From Clostridiales bacterium (lineage in GTDB: Bacteria; Bacillota; Clostridia; Christensenellales; CAG-138), in the NCBI GenBank assembly GCA_918244965.1, contig CAKJYC010000067.1, forward strand, positions 1 through 62,500: a stretch of DNA of 62,500 nucleotides, in the 5' to 3' direction. How positions within the stretch are numbered: position 1 is the first letter of the stretch; each line of letters opens with the position of its first letter. Below the pieces are notes generated by a model, which saw only the letters and a list, made by a program, of their open reading frames with translations, was not told where the DNA came from and searched no databases. Below are positions 33,452-41,337 of the stretch, piece by piece. Position numbers and translations under genes: made by a program.

Positions 33452-33483
33452 GTCTTTTACTCCTTTGCTTGTTCGGTGCCCAT

Positions 33484-33512
33484 AGTATACCAAGGTTTTC
33501 GCGGTTTTTCAA
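33484..33512 (-). promoter_or_regulatory. Promoter of the DUF1858 gene
   Basis: Minus strand: TTGAAA (33512-33507), 17 bases, TATACT (33489-33484). Confidence 0.75.
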
Positions 33513-33539
33513 CAGCGGATTGTGATATTTTGGTGACGC

Positions 33540-35435
33540 TTACACCCTTCGGAGGATCCTGAACCCGTTTGCGGGGACGGTCAGCGACAGCGTGCTGCGG
33601 GCATGGACCGTATTGCCGCACTCGTCCGTATACGTGCCGTTGAGTTCGGGCAGCGATTCGTTCGGTCCCTCGAAAAACAGCGCGGGGCTCAGCACCGCGC
33701 GTACCGGCGCGTCGGCGGCGTTTGCGAGCAGGATCAGCATCTCCTTTTCGCTCTCGCGGATCACGCAAAGGGTCTGCTTTCCGATCGCGGCGATGCGCGT
33801 GCTGCCGTTCTGAATCGCATCGCTGCCGTTGTGCAGCCGCATCAGCCTGCGCACCTGCTCGGTCAGCACCTTGTCCTCGTTTCCCCACGGGAACGTACCG
33901 CGGTTTAACGGGTCGGACATGCCGAGCATGCCCGCTTCGTCGCCGTAATAGATGCACGGCACGCCGGGCTGCACCGCCATCAGCGCGTAGCCGAGGAGCA
34001 GCCGCTTCGACGCGCGGGCCAGCGTTGCTTCGTCCGGATGGATCGCAAGCTGCTGCTTTCGCGAGAGCGTTCTTGCGTCGGGGATGCCGCACAGCGCGGT
34101 GCGCGTGCGCTCGGTGTCGTGCGAGCCCAAAAGGTTCAGACACGCGTCCATAAACGGCTTCGGATAGTCCTCCAAAAGCTGATTCTGCGTTTCGGCGTAC
34201 CAGTAGGCGTCCTTTCGCCCGTTCAGAAACTCGATCGCGGGCTCGCGGAACCGGTAGTTCATCGGCGCGTCGAGCTCGTCGCCGTTGACGTAGCCGCGGC
34301 GGCCTTCGGGCCCGTATTTTGTGGCGCAGTTGTCCCAGACCTCGCCGATCAGCACCGCGTCGGGATCGGTCTCCTTGATCGAGCGGCGGATGCCGCGGAT
34401 GAACGAATCGGGCAGCTCGTCCGCCACGTCAAGCCGCCAGCCGGACGCGCCGGCGGATAGCCACGTTTTCAGCACGCCGCCCTCGCCCTGGATGAACGCC
34501 GTATAGCTCGGCTCGGTCTCCTCGACGTCGGGCAGGGTCTCGAAGTTCCACCAGCACTCGTAGGTCTTGGGCCAGTCGTAGAACCGGTACCACCGATAGT
34601 AGGGCGAGTCCTTGCTCTCGCACGCGCCGTGCGTGCCGTAGCGTCCGTAGCGGTCGAAGTAAACCGAATCGTCGCCGGTGTGCGAGAACACGCCGTCGAG
34701 CACAATGCGGATACCGAACGCTCTTGCCGCGTCGCACAGCGCCCGAAAATCGTCGTTTGTGCCGAGGATCGGGTCGATCGTAAGGTAGTCCGCCGTGTTG
34801 TAGCGGTGGTTCGAGTGCGCGGAAAAGATCGGGTTCAGATAGAGACAGGTCACGCCGAGCGAGGCCAGATACGGCAGCTTTTCGCGGATGCCGCAAAGAT
34901 CCCCGCCGAAGTAGTCGTCCGGATTGTAGTTCTTCGCCCCGCCGTGCGGCAGATAGAAGGGCATGTCGTTCCAGTTCTGATGCGCAAAGACCGACCGTCC
35001 CGTTGCCCGGCAGGCTTCGATCGCGCGGTCGAACCGCGCGCGGTCGGCGCAATAGAAGCGGTCGGGGAAGATCTGATACACGACGGCGTGCCGGAACCAT
35101 TCGGGCGTTTGGAATGCGCCGTCATAGACGGTCAGCCCGTAGGTCTGCGGCGTATCGGCAAAGCGCGCACGTCCGCTTTCCGCGCCGAAATAGCGGCCGT
35201 TGATGCGAAAGCCGTAGCCCATGCGGCACGGCGTCTGCGGCGCGCAGAACGTCACGTGATATGCGCTGCCGTCCCATTGCATCGGGACGGTCCTCGGCCC
35301 GTCCGGCAGATACAGCAAAAGCTCGACCATGGCGCTGGGCATGCCGTCGATGCGAAGACGGACCGGTTCGTTGGTTCGGACTGCGCCGAACGGTGCTTTA
35401 TAATGCGGATCCCGCGAATGATAATACCAATTCAT
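33540..35435 (-). CDS. Intracellular GH13 alpha-glucan hydrolase (neopullulanase-like)
   Basis: A 631-residue glycoside hydrolase family 13 enzyme, most like the neopullulanase/cyclomaltodextrinase group. An N-terminal beta-domain (about 1-115) precedes the barrel. Catalytic residues: Asp in GWRLDVADE (about 335), Glu in LIGEVWD (about 362) and Asp in LLGSHDTER (about 440). There is no signal peptide, so it acts in the cytoplasm on imported maltodextrins, complementing the secreted pullulanase at 51.4 kb. The start is six bases after a -10 box with no Shine-Dalgarno (leaderless type). Confidence 0.9.
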   Translation of the reverse strand: MNWYYHSRDPHYKAPFGAVRTNEPVRLRIDGMPSAMVELLLYLPDGPRTVPMQWDGSAYHVTFCAPQTPCRMGYGFRINGRYFGAESGRARFADTPQTYGLTVYDGAFQTPEWFRHAVVYQIFPDRFYCADRARFDRAIEACRATGRSVFAHQNWNDMPFYLPHGGAKNYNPDDYFGGDLCGIREKLPYLASLGVTCLYLNPIFSAHSNHRYNTADYLTIDPILGTNDDFRALCDAARAFGIRIVLDGVFSHTGDDSVYFDRYGRYGTHGACESKDSPYYRWYRFYDWPKTYECWWNFETLPDVEETEPSYTAFIQGEGGVLKTWLSAGASGWRLDVADELPDSFIRGIRRSIKETDPDAVLIGEVWDNCATKYGPEGRRGYVNGDELDAPMNYRFREPAIEFLNGRKDAYWYAETQNQLLEDYPKPFMDACLNLLGSHDTERTRTALCGIPDARTLSRKQQLAIHPDEATLARASKRLLLGYALMAVQPGVPCIYYGDEAGMLGMSDPLNRGTFPWGNEDKVLTEQVRRLMRLHNGSDAIQNGSTRIAAIGKQTLCVIRESEKEMLILLANAADAPVRAVLSPALFFEGPNESLPELNGTYTDECGNTVHARSTLSLTVPANGFRILRRV

Positions 35436-35441
35436 GCCCCT

Positions 35442-35470
35442 ATTATACGCGCAGCCGTCTCATATTGCAA
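35442..35470 (-). promoter_or_regulatory. Promoter of the GH13 gene, leaderless layout
   Basis: Minus strand: TTGCAA (35470-35465), 17 bases, TATAAT (35447-35442), then six bases to the ATG at 35435. Transcription should start at or beside the A of ATG. Confidence 0.8.
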
Positions 35471-35637
35471 CCCGAATCTTGTCGCGGGGCGCTTCGGGAG
35501 CGTTTCTTTTCACAGAACGTTTATAAATCCCGTGTCACATTTTTACGCGCCGATGCGTCTTTATCAGTCAGGAGGAGGGCGGGATCTTTGCGGTTTTTTA
35601 TGAAAAACCGATTAAGCGCCGAAAATCCGATAGGATT

Positions 35638-35739
35638 TTACAACTCGGATACAACTTTGTGACATCTCGGCTTTATCTTGTTCTTGTAGACCGGATCGGG
35701 ACGGAATTACAACTCGATTACAAGTCGGTAACAACTGAT
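35638..35739 (+). promoter_or_regulatory. Two blocks of 11-bp direct repeats (TTACAA-N5)
   Basis: Block 1 (35638-35670) is TTACAACTCGG, ATACAACTTTG, TGACATCTCGG. Block 2 (35707-35739) is TTACAACTCGA, TTACAAGTCGG, TAACAACTGAT. Six-base core plus five gives 11, the spacing used by OmpR/PhoB-class regulators. TATCTT (35674) lies three bases after block 1. The rest of the 598-base gap 35436-36033 holds the GH13 promoter, a broken small ORF and a terminator. Confidence 0.55.
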
Positions 35740-35757
35740 TCAAACGGATCCGGCAGA

Positions 35758-35953
35758 ATGAAAACCGGAGGGAGTCACGAAAGCCTCTCCTTTCAAAAGC
35801 TTTCCCCTTGAGGAGGCGCAGCGCGGGTCGAACAGAGAGCAGAAGGAGCAGCAGACGCTGTCGCAGCGGCGGATCTCGCTGCCGGCCGCGATCGCGGTCA
35901 TCATCATCCTGATCGCCGTCATCGTCATCGCCCGCGTGATGAAGCTGAAATAA
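35758..35953 (+). pseudogene. Remnant or frameshifted small membrane-protein gene
   Basis: A frame ending at TAA 35951-35953 encodes a polar, Gln/Arg-rich stretch and then a strong hydrophobic helix (LPAAIAVIIILIAVIVIARV) with a basic end. It has no ATG, GTG or TTG upstream. An ATG at 35758 opens the neighbouring frame for 17 codons and stops at TGA 35809-35811. A +1 shift within the CTTTCCCCTTGAGG segment would join them, and that segment resembles the repeat at 33078. A repeat insertion that broke the gene is the simplest reading. Confidence 0.4.
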
Positions 35954-35984
35954 CCTCCCCGCACCCCGTATCACCGTAAACAGC

Positions 35985-36014
35985 AGACGCCCCGCGATCC
36001 GGCGGGGCGTCTGT
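35985..36014. terminator. Strong hairpin, terminator after cotJC
   Basis: AGACGCCCCGC (35985-35995) with GCGGGGCGTCT (36002-36012), an 11-bp perfect stem. On the minus strand it follows cotJC; the T-tail is weak. Confidence 0.65.
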
Positions 36015-36033
36015 GTATGTTGATGTCGATTGC

Positions 36034-36633
36034 TCAATAGCGGCGCCGCGCACAGCGGCAGGAAGGCGCGCTGCGGCCGTTCCTGATCGCCTGCACGATT
36101 TCGAGGCACTCGCCGAAGCGCTGGTAGTGCACGACCTCGCGCTCGCGCAAGAAGTACAGCGGCTCGATGATCTGACTGTTTGTCGTCATGTTCATCAGAT
36201 GCTCGTAGGTGGCGCGGGCTTTCTGCTCGGCCGCCATGTCCTCGGAAAGGTCCGCGATCGGGTCGCCGGTGCAGGCGATGTACGCGGTCGTAAACGGCAC
36301 GCCGTTCGGATCGGCGGGGAAGACGCCGCCGGAATGCATGACGTAGTAGCCGTCCAGCCCCGCGGCGGAAAGCTCCTCCAGCGTTGCGCCCTGCATGCAT
36401 TGCGTGATCATCGTCGCGATCATCTCCCAGTGGGCGATCTCCTCGGTCCCGATGTCGGTCAGCGTCGCGCGAACGCGGTCGTCCGGCATGGAGTAGCGCT
36501 GCGTCAGGTAGCGAATGCCTGCGCCGAGCTCGGAATCCGGGCCGCCGTACTGGGCCATCAGGAGCTTTGCCATCCGCGGGTCGGGGCGGGTGATGCGAAC
36601 GGGGTATTCCAGTCGTTTTTCATAAATCCACAT
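36034..36633 (-). CDS. cotJC: Spore coat protein CotJC (manganese-catalase-like)
   Basis: CotJC, 199 residues, a ferritin-like protein of the manganese catalase family found in the spore coat. MWIYEKRLEYPVRITRPDPRMAKLLMAQYGGPDSELGAGIRYLTQRYSMP is the family start. Likely metal-ligand helices include GTEEIAHWEMI and REREVVHYQRF. The C-terminus is Cys/Arg-rich (SCRCARRRY). It is the last gene of cotJA-cotJB-cotJC, 12 bases after cotJB. Confidence 0.95.
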   Translation of the reverse strand: MWIYEKRLEYPVRITRPDPRMAKLLMAQYGGPDSELGAGIRYLTQRYSMPDDRVRATLTDIGTEEIAHWEMIATMITQCMQGATLEELSAAGLDGYYVMHSGGVFPADPNGVPFTTAYIACTGDPIADLSEDMAAEQKARATYEHLMNMTTNSQIIEPLYFLREREVVHYQRFGECLEIVQAIRNGRSAPSCRCARRRY

Positions 36634-36645
36634 ATTGCTGCCTCC

Positions 36646-36897
36646 TTAATACTGCCACGGCCATTTCTGGTAGACCCAGCTTCCGGCGTCGTGCGTACTG
36701 TTGCCGAAGTTTTCGAGCGGGCCGTAATTCTCCGTGTACTCCGCGCACAGACGGTTGAGCGCTGCGGCGTAGCTGTTGAAATCGTTCTTCGCGTCGAGGT
36801 CTTCGGGATGGGTGTCGAGATAGAGCTGCAGCTCCACGCAGGCAAAGCGCGCTTCGCCGATCTTATTCAGAAGCGCCTGTTCGGAACGGTCGTTCAT
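36646..36897 (-). CDS. cotJB: Spore coat protein CotJB
   Basis: CotJB, 83 residues. The pattern ARFACVELQLYLDTHPEDLDAKNDFNSYAAALNRLCAEYTENYGPL and the C-terminal WVYQKWPWQY match the family. ATG 36897 follows GGGAGG by seven bases and overlaps the cotJA stop. Confidence 0.93.
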   Translation of the reverse strand: MNDRSEQALLNKIGEARFACVELQLYLDTHPEDLDAKNDFNSYAAALNRLCAEYTENYGPLENFGNSTHDAGSWVYQKWPWQY

Positions 36898-37175
36898 ACG
36901 TTCGCCTCCCTGTTTCTGCAAGTCGGATATTCGGAGACCAGCTCCGGAAAAAGCGTGCCGCGGGACAGCGCTTCACACGGACAGAAGCCCGCACGGTACG
37001 CTTGAGACGGAAAGTAAGCGGTCGCCAGCGGGCAGCCGTTGCCGCCGGTCATCATGCCGCAGGGGTTCGCGCTTGCGACGCCGCCTGCCGGGATGACGTT
37101 TTCGACCGCGGTAGGATCGACGGCGGGCGCGCCGCTTTCAAAGCAGCAGCCGCCGTTTGCATAAGAACGTTGCAT
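36894..37175 (-). CDS. cotJA: CotJA-like spore coat protein, cysteine-rich
   Basis: A 93-residue CotJA homologue. The conserved part is LATAYFPSQAYRAGFCPCEALSRGTLFPELVSEYP. The N-terminal half is unusually rich in Gly and Cys (GGCCFES, NPCGMMTGGNGCP). The start ATG 37175 follows AAGGAGGAAG. It opens the cotJ operon, which in Bacillus is made in the mother cell and assembled into the inner coat. Confidence 0.9.
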   Translation of the reverse strand: MQRSYANGGCCFESGAPAVDPTAVENVIPAGGVASANPCGMMTGGNGCPLATAYFPSQAYRAGFCPCEALSRGTLFPELVSEYPTCRNREANV

Positions 37176-37204
37176 CGTAACTTCCTCCTTGGTTCTTTAC
37201 TGCC

Positions 37205-37212
37205 ATCGTATG
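37205..37212 (-). promoter_or_regulatory. Possible mother-cell sigma -10 element for cotJ
   Basis: Minus strand CATACGAT, about 30 bases before cotJA, resembles the sigma-E/sigma-K -10 (CATAnnnT). A matching -35 is not clear. Known cotJ operons are sigma-E dependent. Confidence 0.4.
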
Positions 37213-37433
37213 AAATCCGGCCGAAAAGGGTGCGTCCAAAGGCGCGGCGGACGACCGGTGCCCACGCTGCAGCACGGCATACCGGGATCCCTCTCTTTGA
37301 GGATCCTCCCGCCGTTGTCCGATTGCGCGCGGCGGTTCTTGATCGCAATCCGTGCGCATACACTGTCGCAAAGAAACGGAGGTCGGGAATGGAAGAACGG
37401 GGACTGCTCCCGATCGGAAGGGAGAAAAGGACA

Positions 37434-37673
37434 ATGGCGCGGCTGCTGTTTTCGGAGCTGAAATGCAGGGAGGTCATCAACGTTTGTACGGGCGAGCGCT
37501 ACGGAAATGTGTGCGATCTGGCGTTCGATCCGTGTTCGGGCGAGGTGCTGGCGATCATCGTGCCGGGCGCGTCGCGCATGTTCGGGCTTCTGAAGGGCAA
37601 GGAGGGCATGGCGATCCCGTTCCCGAAGATCAAAAAGCTGGGCGAGGACGTGATCCTCGTCGAGCTGCCGTAA
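37434..37673 (+). CDS. YlmC/YmxH-family PRC-barrel sporulation protein
   Basis: A 79-residue PRC-barrel protein: ARLLFSELKCREVINVCTGERYGNVCDLAFDPCSGEVLAIIVPG is the YlmC/YmxH signature. It sits directly before nrdR, as often in Clostridia. The start ATG 37434 follows GGGAGAAAAGG. Its role in sporulation is known only by association. Confidence 0.9.
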   Translation: MARLLFSELKCREVINVCTGERYGNVCDLAFDPCSGEVLAIIVPGASRMFGLLKGKEGMAIPFPKIKKLGEDVILVELP

Positions 37674-37781
37674 GCGCGGGAATCTTGAACAATCCGTAAA
37701 TTCGGGGGCGGAGGGGGAGCGGATCGTCCTGCGGTATGCTATACTATTCTAAATACGTATGGCATAAGAAAGGACAAGCCT

Positions 37782-38237
37782 ATGAAATGCAGATATTGCG
37801 GAGGGACCGACAGCAAGGTCATCGACTCGCGCCCGAATGAGGATTACAGCGCGATCCGTCGGCGCAGGGAATGCATCGGCTGCGGACGCAGGTTCACGAC
37901 ATGGGAGCGGATCGAGGAGAACCCGGTCATGGTCGTCAAGCGCGACGGTCGGCGCGAACCGTTCGAGCGCGAAAAGGTCGCGGCGGGCATCCGCAAGGCG
38001 TGCGAGAAGCGTCCGATCCCTGCGGACGTGCAGAACCGTCTCGTCGACGAGATCGCCCGCGAGATCAACAACTCGCTTGATTCCGAGGTCACGACCGAGG
38101 CGATCGGCGAGCTGGTCATGAAGAAGCTCAAGGACGTGGACGAGGTCGCCTACGTGCGCTTTGCGTCCGTCTACCGCGAGTTCAAGGACACGCAGACCTT
38201 CCTACAGGAGCTGCAGCGGCTGCTGGACGAAAAATGA
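37782..38237 (+). CDS. nrdR: Transcriptional repressor NrdR
   Basis: NrdR, 151 residues, represses ribonucleotide reductase genes in response to ATP/dATP. The zinc ribbon uses Cys3, Cys6, Cys31 and Cys34. The ATP-cone spans about 48-138 (VVKRDGRREPFEREKVAAGIRKACEKRPI). A TATACT -10 lies at 37740 without a good -35. The stop overlaps the pgeF start (ATGA). Confidence 0.97.
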   Translation: MKCRYCGGTDSKVIDSRPNEDYSAIRRRRECIGCGRRFTTWERIEENPVMVVKRDGRREPFEREKVAAGIRKACEKRPIPADVQNRLVDEIAREINNSLDSEVTTEAIGELVMKKLKDVDEVAYVRFASVYREFKDTQTFLQELQRLLDEK

Positions 38238-39088
38238 CGCGCGAAGAGTTTCTGAGCATCTACCGTTCCATCGTTCCTGCGCACGGCTATCGCGAGAACA
38301 ACGGCGTCGGCATCTATACGATCCCGGCGTTTTCGGCGTTTCCGGAGATCGACCACGGCTTTTCGGCACGCACGGGCGGCGTCTCGCAGGGCTGTTTTTC
38401 GTCGCTGAACCTGAGCTTTACGCGGCCGGAGCAGCGCGAGAACGTGATGGAAAACTACCGCATCTTCTGCGACGCGGCGAACATTCCGCTCGAAAGCATG
38501 GTGATGGACAACTACGAGCACGGCACGACGGTGCTGTGCGTCAACCGGTTCGACGTGCGGCGCGGCTATGACCGGCCGCCGCTGCCCGCGTGCGACGGGC
38601 TTGTGACCGACGATCCGGAGGTCACGCTGATCACCGGACATGCCGACTGCATGGCGTTCTATTTCTACGATCCGAAGAGAAAGTGCATCGGCCTCTGCCA
38701 CGCGGGCTGGCGCGGCGCGCTGGACCGCATCGGCTGCGAGGTCATCAAAACGATGCAGACCGCCTGCGGCTCGGACCCGAAGGATATCGTCTGCGGCGTG
38801 GGACCGTCCATCTGCCCGAAGTGCTTCGAGGTCGGCGACGACGTGGCGGACATGTTCGAGATCGCCTTCCCGCAGTGTACCTTACGCGGCGTGAACGACC
38901 GCGGCAAGGCGACGGTCGATCTCTGGCAGGTCGCGACGGCGCAGTTTTTGGAGTGCGGCGTGATTCCGGAGCACATCCACCTGATGGGCGTCTGCACATA
39001 CGAGGACGAGCGGCTGTATTCGCACCGGCGCGACAAGGGCCGCACCGGCGGCATGGCGGCGTTTCTGCGGCTGACGCCGCAGGAATGA
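38234..39088 (+). CDS. pgeF: Purine nucleoside phosphorylase/laccase-domain protein (YfiH/PgeF family)
   Basis: A 284-residue protein of the YfiH/LACC1 (polyphenol oxidase) family, whose members phosphorolyse purine nucleosides and were first linked to peptidoglycan editing. Zinc-site motifs: TGHADCMAFYFYDP (His, Cys) and CHAGWRGALDRIG (His). GVGPSICPKCFEVGDDV is the conserved loop. It overlaps nrdR by four bases and is followed by a terminator. Confidence 0.92.
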   Translation: MTREEFLSIYRSIVPAHGYRENNGVGIYTIPAFSAFPEIDHGFSARTGGVSQGCFSSLNLSFTRPEQRENVMENYRIFCDAANIPLESMVMDNYEHGTTVLCVNRFDVRRGYDRPPLPACDGLVTDDPEVTLITGHADCMAFYFYDPKRKCIGLCHAGWRGALDRIGCEVIKTMQTACGSDPKDIVCGVGPSICPKCFEVGDDVADMFEIAFPQCTLRGVNDRGKATVDLWQVATAQFLECGVIPEHIHLMGVCTYEDERLYSHRRDKGRTGGMAAFLRLTPQE

Positions 39089-39115
39089 AGGAATGAAGAA
39101 TGAAGAAATGAAGGA
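39083..39115 (+). repeat. Purine-rich GAATGAA direct repeats (copy 2)
   Basis: Direct repeats of the GAATGAAG(G) type begin inside the last codons of pgeF and run to the terminator. It is a near match to 11917-11948. Confidence 0.6.
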
Positions 39116-39146
39116 AGGCTTTTCGGTACAAAGCCTTCTTTTTTTA
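39114..39146 (+). terminator. Terminator of ylmC-nrdR-pgeF
   Basis: GAAGGCTTT (39114-39122) with AAAGCCTTC (39130-39138), then seven or more T. Confidence 0.92.
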
Positions 39147-39186
39147 TCGGAATCCGGCATTGTGCGCAGATTCGTTCGCAAGACGG

Positions 39187-39215
39187 TTGACAAGCGGGGC
39201 GGAAAAGTGTAAAAT
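39187..39215 (+). promoter_or_regulatory. Promoter of the SurA-like gene
   Basis: TTGACA (39187-39192), 17 bases, TAAAAT (39210-39215). Confidence 0.85.
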
Positions 39216-39251
39216 TCATAGGATTTCATTCGGAAACATGAGGAGTAACAA

Positions 39252-40496
39252 ATGAGCAAATCGAAAAGAAGCCAAATCGGCAAAAAGAAGCAGATCCGCA
39301 ACATTCTGATCCTTGCGGCGGTCGTGATCGTGATCGCGGCGGCGATCTTCCTGTATATCGCGCTGCAGAAGGACGGCGCGGGTATGAACTGCTTCCAGCG
39401 CAACGCAACTGCGGCAAGCGCGAACAGCGTCAGAGCATCCATGGCGGAATACCGCATTGCGTTCGATTCGACCGTTTCCAACAGCTACACCACCAACTAT
39501 TCGGATGCGGAGATCCGCACGCTTCAGGAGAACGCCGCAAAGAGCGTGCTGCTGCAGAAGGTTTACCGGAACCAGGCGAAGAAGCTCGGTCTGTCCCTGA
39601 CCGACGAGCAGACCGCGAAGTGCAGGGAGTCCGCACAGGCGCAGGTCGACAGCATCGAAGCATATCTCGCGCAGTATCTGAATCAGCAGGGCAACTATTC
39701 CAAGAGCGCCCTCGAAAATCAGCTGACCAGCTATTATCAGCAGCTCGGCATGAGCAAAACCGAGTATTATGAGCTGCTGAAGAACAGCATGGAAGCGGAT
39801 TACTACCGTCAGGCGATCGAAGCGTACTACGCGGGCAGCGAAGAGAAGATCGACGAGGCTGAGCTGGCTGCGTTCTACCGCAAGACCGTTGAAAAGTTGA
39901 TGTACACAACGGGCGAGGACGGCACGAAGACGGCGACCTATTCGGACGGCGATTTCTGGAACACGCTGCTGTATTATCAGTACGGCTTGACGAGCGCGCC
40001 GATGCTGTACGTGCCGGAAGGCTTCATCTATATTGATTTCATCCGGATCGAAGCGGATTCGGCTGCAGACGCTGTGAAGATCGTCACGGAGGTCACCGAA
40101 GGTGAACGCTCCTTCGATGAACTGATGAATTCCGACGAAAACAAGGATCCGTTCAAGACGCTGCTGCGGGCGCCGTATCCGATCAGCGAGCACGACCATT
40201 CCGCACTGTTTACGTCGGATGAAGTGTACAATCTGGCGGCAGCGCTTGAGGTCGGCGAGATCGGCTGGTTCTACGAGGAGCCCAAGACGTCGGAGGACGG
40301 CACCACGACCGCAACCGCGTATCTGTTCCGCCGCGCGAAGGGCACGATGTGCATGGACGGCGAAACCGGCATCATCGACATCAACTATTTCCCGGATATT
40401 CACTACCTGATGGAGAACGAATACCGCCTCGACAAGTGGCTCGGCGAGATCAGGTATGAGGATGCGATGTATGCGTATAAAGGAGCGCTCGGATGA
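39252..40496 (+). CDS. Membrane-anchored SurA/PrsA-like protein
   Basis: A 414-residue protein with a basic cytoplasmic N-terminus and one membrane helix (about 17-39). The large external part begins with a helical SurA_N-like region (residues about 55-220, many Gln and Tyr). The region about 230-380 may be a PpiC-like domain, but I see no clear parvulin active-site motif. A chaperone role for secreted proteins is inferred. The start follows GAGGAG. It overlaps a 30-residue membrane peptide gene. Confidence 0.7.
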   Translation: MSKSKRSQIGKKKQIRNILILAAVVIVIAAAIFLYIALQKDGAGMNCFQRNATAASANSVRASMAEYRIAFDSTVSNSYTTNYSDAEIRTLQENAAKSVLLQKVYRNQAKKLGLSLTDEQTAKCRESAQAQVDSIEAYLAQYLNQQGNYSKSALENQLTSYYQQLGMSKTEYYELLKNSMEADYYRQAIEAYYAGSEEKIDEAELAAFYRKTVEKLMYTTGEDGTKTATYSDGDFWNTLLYYQYGLTSAPMLYVPEGFIYIDFIRIEADSAADAVKIVTEVTEGERSFDELMNSDENKDPFKTLLRAPYPISEHDHSALFTSDEVYNLAAALEVGEIGWFYEEPKTSEDGTTTATAYLFRRAKGTMCMDGETGIIDINYFPDIHYLMENEYRLDKWLGEIRYEDAMYAYKGALG

Positions 40497-40585
40497 AGCA
40501 GGGCACCATTCGCATCGTTTGCTGGATCCTTGCGGGACTGATGCTGCTGGGCGTCGTCGGCGCCATCATCGGCCTTGCAGTATAA
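40493..40585 (+). CDS. 30-residue single-helix membrane peptide
   Basis: ATG at 40493 overlaps the previous stop (ATGA) and gives MKQGTIR followed by one continuous hydrophobic helix ending GLAV, stop at 40583-40585. Tight coupling to the SurA-like gene and the terminator 18 bases later support it as a real gene. Small peptides of this kind can modulate membrane complexes. No family recognised. Confidence 0.65.
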   Translation: MKQGTIRIVCWILAGLMLLGVVGAIIGLAV

Positions 40586-40602
40586 ACACGGAATCACATG
40601 AA

Positions 40603-40632
40603 AAAGCGCTCTCGTCCGAGGGCGCTTTCTTT
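40603..40632 (+). terminator. Terminator after the small peptide gene
   Basis: AAAGCGCTCTC pairs with GAGGGCGCTTT (one G-T pair) around a short loop, followed by CTTT. Confidence 0.88.
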
Positions 40633-40655
40633 CTGCGAAAAGATGCAATCTGCGA

Positions 40656-40684
40656 TTGACGGCGGGCGAAAAACGCGGTACAAT
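40656..40684 (+). promoter_or_regulatory. Promoter of rubrerythrin
   Basis: TTGACG (40656-40661), 17 bases, TACAAT (40679-40684). Confidence 0.83.
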
Positions 40685-40719
40685 AACGGATGTAAAATAC
40701 ACCATGGAGGTACAGTTAC

Positions 40720-41265
40720 ATGATCAAAAAGTGGGTTTGCACCGTTTGCGGTTACGTTCACGAGGGCGCAACGCCGCCGCAGGAATGCCCGGTCTGCCAT
40801 CAGCCGGCGTTCAAGTTCAAGGAAGTGCAGGAAGAGGTCGTCTGGGCGGCCGAGCATGTCGTCGGCGTCGCAAAGGGCGTTCCGGAGGATATCATCGAGG
40901 ATCTGCGCGCCAACTTCCAGGGCGAATGCACCGAGGTCGGCATGTACCTCGCCATGGCGCGCGTCGCGCACCGCGAGGGCTATCCGGAGATCGGTCTCTA
41001 TTGGGAAAAGGCCGCGTTTGAAGAGGCCGAGCATGCGGCAAAGTTCGCAGAGCTCCTGGGCGAAGTTGTGACCGATTCGACCAAGAAGAACCTCGAAATG
41101 CGTGTGGACGCCGAGCACGGCGCAACCGCGGGCAAGACGGACCTTGCAAAGCGCGCAAAGGCGCTGGGTCTTGACGCCATCCACGACACCGTCCATGAGA
41201 TGGCGCGCGACGAAGCAAGACACGGCAAGGCGCTGAAGGGCCTCCTTGAGAGATATTTCAAATAA
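40720..41265 (+). CDS. Reverse-type rubrerythrin (peroxide reductase)
   Basis: A 181-residue rubrerythrin with the rubredoxin iron site at the N-terminus (Cys7, Cys10, Cys23, Cys26), followed by the di-iron four-helix bundle ([44 protein letters not shown], then [21 protein letters not shown]). This is the order of reverse rubrerythrins, which reduce H2O2 in anaerobes. A single gene with its own promoter and terminator. Confidence 0.95.
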   Translation: MIKKWVCTVCGYVHEGATPPQECPVCHQPAFKFKEVQEEVVWAAEHVVGVAKGVPEDIIEDLRANFQGECTEVGMYLAMARVAHREGYPEIGLYWEKAAFEEAEHAAKFAELLGEVVTDSTKKNLEMRVDAEHGATAGKTDLAKRAKALGLDAIHDTVHEMARDEARHGKALKGLLERYFK

Positions 41266-41273
41266 GCTGTGAT

Positions 41274-41307
41274 GAGATTCTGCGCATCTGCGCAGGATCT
41301 CTTTTTT
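41274..41307 (+). terminator. Terminator after rubrerythrin
   Basis: A 13-bp stem (41274-41286 with 41289-41301, one G-T pair) and six T. Confidence 0.92.
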
Positions 41308-41337
41308 ATGGCTTTTTACAGCAGAGGGGGACGGACA

